From NCBI GenBank assembly GCA_905214615.1, contig CAJMMX010000056.1, positions 1 to 16,047 of the forward strand: a DNA stretch of 16,047 nucleotides. Reading direction: 5' to 3'. Source of the stretch: an uncultured bacterium. GTDB lineage: Bacteria > Actinomycetota > Coriobacteriia > Coriobacteriales > Coriobacteriaceae. Positions 14,038 through 16,047 of this stretch are shown piece by piece. Under the pieces are notes generated by a model. The model saw only the letters and a list, made by a program, of their open reading frames with translations. It had not been told where the DNA came from and did not search any database. The stretch's first letter is position 1; the number at the start of each line of letters is the position of its first letter. Made by a program: the position numbers and the translations under genes.

Positions 14038-15825
14038 ATGAGCCAGACCCGTCCCATCGACGAGCATTCCATGCACACCCGTACCTGCGGCGAGCTTCGC
14101 CGCGAGAACGTGGGCGAAGAGGTCACCCTCACCGGTTGGGTGAGCCGTCGCCGTGACCACGGCGGCCTTATTTTCTGCGACCTTCGTGACCGCGAGGGCA
14201 TCACGCAGCTCACCTTCGACCCCGAGCACTCTGACGGCGACGCATTTAAGATCGCCGAGACCATGCGTCCCGAGTGGCCCATCAAGATCCACGGCGTCGT
14301 GCGCTCCCGTGGCGAGGAGACCACCAACGCCAAGCTCGCGACCGGCGAGATCGAGGTCCTGACCGACCACGCCGAGGTGCTCAACACGTCCGTCACCCCG
14401 CCGTTCCAGATTGAGGACGGCATCGAGACCAGCGAGGACACCCGTCTGCGCTATCGCTATCTGGACCTCCGTCGTCCCGAGATGATGGCCAACCTCAAGC
14501 TGCGCTCCGACTTTACCTTTGCCATTCGCGAGGCGCTGCACAACCGTGAGTTCATGGAGGTCGAGACGCCCTCCCTGTTTAAGTCCACGCCCGAGGGCGC
14601 TCGTGACTTCATCGTTCCCAGCCGTATTCAGCCGGGCAACTTCTACGCCCTGCCGCAGTCCCCGCAGCTCCTGAAGCAGCTGCTTATGGTCGGTGGCGTC
14701 GAGCGCTACTATCAGGTTGCCAAGTGCTTCCGCGACGAGGACCTGCGTGCCGACCGTCAGCCCGAGTTCACTCAGGTCGATATCGAGATGTCCTTCGTGG
14801 ACCAGAACGACGTTATGAGCGCGCTCGAAGAGGTCCTGGCCGATGCCTTCGGCCGCATGGGTGTCGAGATGCCCACGCCGCTGCGTCGCATGAACTACTG
14901 GGAGGCCATGGACACCTATGGCTCCGACAAGCCCGATACCCGCTATGGCATGCATCTGGTCGACCTGACCGACATCTTTGCCAACTCCAAGTTCAAGGTC
15001 TTTGCGACTGCGGCAAACGAGGAGGGCTCTGTCGTCAAGGCCATCAACGCCAAGGGCGCCGGTGCCTGGGCACGTGCCAAGATCGATAAGCTTGCCGGCG
15101 TGGCCTCCACGTTTGGCGCCAAGGGTCTGGCGTGGATCGCTTTCCGCGAGGACGGCTCCATCAACAGCCCCATCGTCAAGTTCTTCTCGGACGAGGAGAT
15201 GGCGGCTCTGCGCGAGCGCATGGATGTCGAGCCCGGCGACCTTGTGATGTTCGCCGCCGGCCCGCGCCTGCTTTCCGACGAGATCCTGGGCGGCATGCGT
15301 TCCCACATGGCCAACGCGCTTGAGATCAAGCGCGAGGGCCACGACTTCCTGTGGGTCGTCAACTTCCCGCTGTTCCACTGGGATGAGGACCGCAAGGCCT
15401 ATGCAGCCGAGCACCAGCCCTTTACCCTGCCGACCGAGACCGACATCGCCAAGATCGAGGCCGACCCGTTGGCAGCCGGTTCTTGCACCTACGACTTTGT
15501 CATGGACGGCTTTGAGGCCGGCGGCGGCGGTATGCGTATCCACAACGCCGAGATGCAGATGTCCATGCTCAAGCTCCTGGGCTTCACCGAGGAGCGCGCC
15601 GAGTCTCAGTTTGGCTTCCTCATGGAGGCCCTCAAGTTTGGTGCGCCCCCGATGGGCGGTTTCGCTCTGGGCCTGGACCGCGTGTGCATGCTGCTCACCG
15701 GCTCCGACTCCATCCGCGACGTCATGGCGTTCCCCAAGACGGCCAGCGGCTCCGACCTCATGTCGGGCGCTCCGAGTGCCGTTTCCGGCGCCCAGCTCAA
15801 GGACGTCAGCCTGCGCCTGATGTAG
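14038..15825 (+). CDS. aspS: Aspartate--tRNA ligase (bacterial type, possibly non-discriminating)
   Basis: Class II synthetase of 595 aa, normal for the bacterial form. The N-terminal OB-fold anticodon domain (about 14-120) includes GWVSRRRDHGGLIFCDLRD. Motif 2 is FRDEDLRADRQPEFTQVDIE (about 231-250). The bacterial GAD insertion occupies roughly 300-430. Motif 3 is GGFALGLDRVCMLL (about 540-553). The C-terminus FPKTASGSDLMSGAP is typical. His41 in RRRDHGG occupies the position that is Leu in discriminating enzymes such as that of E. coli and His in non-discriminating ones, so it may also charge tRNA-Asn for later amidation by GatCAB. The second known determinant position reads Glu, so the prediction is uncertain. 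ATG 14038 follows AAAGGAGG at 9 nt; Met12 is a weaker alternative. Confidence 0.95.
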   Translation: MSQTRPIDEHSMHTRTCGELRRENVGEEVTLTGWVSRRRDHGGLIFCDLRDREGITQLTFDPEHSDGDAFKIAETMRPEWPIKIHGVVRSRGEETTNAKLATGEIEVLTDHAEVLNTSVTPPFQIEDGIETSEDTRLRYRYLDLRRPEMMANLKLRSDFTFAIREALHNREFMEVETPSLFKSTPEGARDFIVPSRIQPGNFYALPQSPQLLKQLLMVGGVERYYQVAKCFRDEDLRADRQPEFTQVDIEMSFVDQNDVMSALEEVLADAFGRMGVEMPTPLRRMNYWEAMDTYGSDKPDTRYGMHLVDLTDIFANSKFKVFATAANEEGSVVKAINAKGAGAWARAKIDKLAGVASTFGAKGLAWIAFREDGSINSPIVKFFSDEEMAALRERMDVEPGDLVMFAAGPRLLSDEILGGMRSHMANALEIKREGHDFLWVVNFPLFHWDEDRKAYAAEHQPFTLPTETDIAKIEADPLAAGSCTYDFVMDGFEAGGGGMRIHNAEMQMSMLKLLGFTEERAESQFGFLMEALKFGAPPMGGFALGLDRVCMLLTGSDSIRDVMAFPKTASGSDLMSGAPSAVSGAQLKDVSLRLM

Positions 15826-15849
15826 GCAAGCGGCTACATATTGCTTGCA

Positions 15850-15884
15850 ACGAGGGAAGGACGTGTGCTTTCCCTCGTTTTTTA
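15850..15884 (+). terminator. Rho-independent terminator of aspS
   Basis: ACGAGGGAA (15850-15858) pairs with TTCCCTCGT (15870-15878) and runs into TTTTTT. It begins 25 nt after the aspS stop. Confidence 0.9.
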
Positions 15885-15922
15885 TACGCCGAGGTTGCGA
15901 GGGCATAGGGTGACCGGACGTC

Positions 15923-15971
15923 GCGGAAACTGCGACCCAGAATCCAGCCAAATAACGGGTCGCACTTTCCG
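15923..15971. repeat. Tandem hairpin repeat, unit 1
   Basis: CGGAAACTGCGACCC (15924-15938) pairs with GGGTCGCACTTTCCG (15957-15971) with a single mismatch. CCCAGAATC (15936-15944) recurs in unit 2 exactly 61 nt later. No coding potential is recognised between the aspS terminator and the window end. Confidence 0.6.
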
Positions 15972-15983
15972 GTTGAGCTTCTG

Positions 15984-16033
15984 GCGGAAAGTACATCCCA
16001 GAATCGGCGTTCGGAATGGGCCGGGCTTTCCGC
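15984..16033. repeat. Tandem hairpin repeat, unit 2
   Basis: GCGGAAAG (15984-15991) pairs with CTTTCCGC (16026-16033), with a further CCC/GGG pair inside. It shares the head GCGGAAA and CCCAGAATC with unit 1 at the same internal distances. The array may continue past the window edge. Confidence 0.55.
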
Positions 16034-16047
16034 TAAAGCAGCCTAGC

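Noticed and set aside
13894..15996. 700-codon minus-strand frame opposite aspS
   Set aside because: Shadow of aspS produced by its codon bias; no domain or ribosome site supports it, and it runs through the aspS promoter and terminator.

Overview
The window (about 60% GC) looks like a chromosomal segment of a Coriobacteriia member, most likely Collinsella or a close relative. This is an inference from base composition, codon use and gene content, not from a database match. All recognisable genes are bacterial: two class II aminoacyl-tRNA synthetases (hisS, aspS), phosphoenolpyruvate carboxylase (ppc), phosphoserine phosphatase (serB), an M20D amidohydrolase, an EamA/DMT transporter, and a set of nickel-pincer lactate racemase genes. 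No tRNA, rRNA, CRISPR array, insertion sequence or phage gene was seen.

Layout. 1-154: 3' end of a membrane protein, probably YhgE/Pip, followed by a strong terminator. 356-1339: DMT transporter with its own terminator. 1456-2751: M20D amidohydrolase. 2791-3199: remnant of an MFS transporter that has lost its middle. 3200-3503: no gene, but three consecutive hairpins and a TATAAT box in front of hisS. 3504-4817: hisS. 5076-7889: ppc. 7890-8419: no gene, but a 127-nt giant hairpin, a 62-nt direct repeat pair and an orphan terminator. 8420-10478: larA and the larD-type aquaglyceroporin, plus strand. 10500-10624: a second copy of the giant hairpin, lying between convergent units. 13031-10779 (minus strand): larB, larC1 and a TetR regulator, apparently one operon. 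13781-13146 (minus): serB. 14038-15825: aspS with a terminator, then two tandem hairpin repeats up to the window edge.

How the genes fit together. LarA interconverts L- and D-lactate with a nickel-pincer nucleotide cofactor. LarB starts cofactor synthesis, LarC inserts nickel, and LarD would pass lactate through the membrane. The two lar units converge on the hairpin at 10500-10624. Two essential parts are not here: larE, and the LarC2 half of LarC, which normally carries the CTP-dependent cyclometallase fold. The larB promoter has a perfect 11-bp inverted repeat overlapping its -10 box, a natural operator for the TetR encoded at the end of the same operon.

The most unusual signal is the pair of long hairpin elements after ppc and larD. 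They share a nearly identical core, yet their inner stems and long outer arms differ between the copies in a way that keeps every stem paired. This is a covarying structured repeat family, placed 21 nt after a stop codon in both cases.
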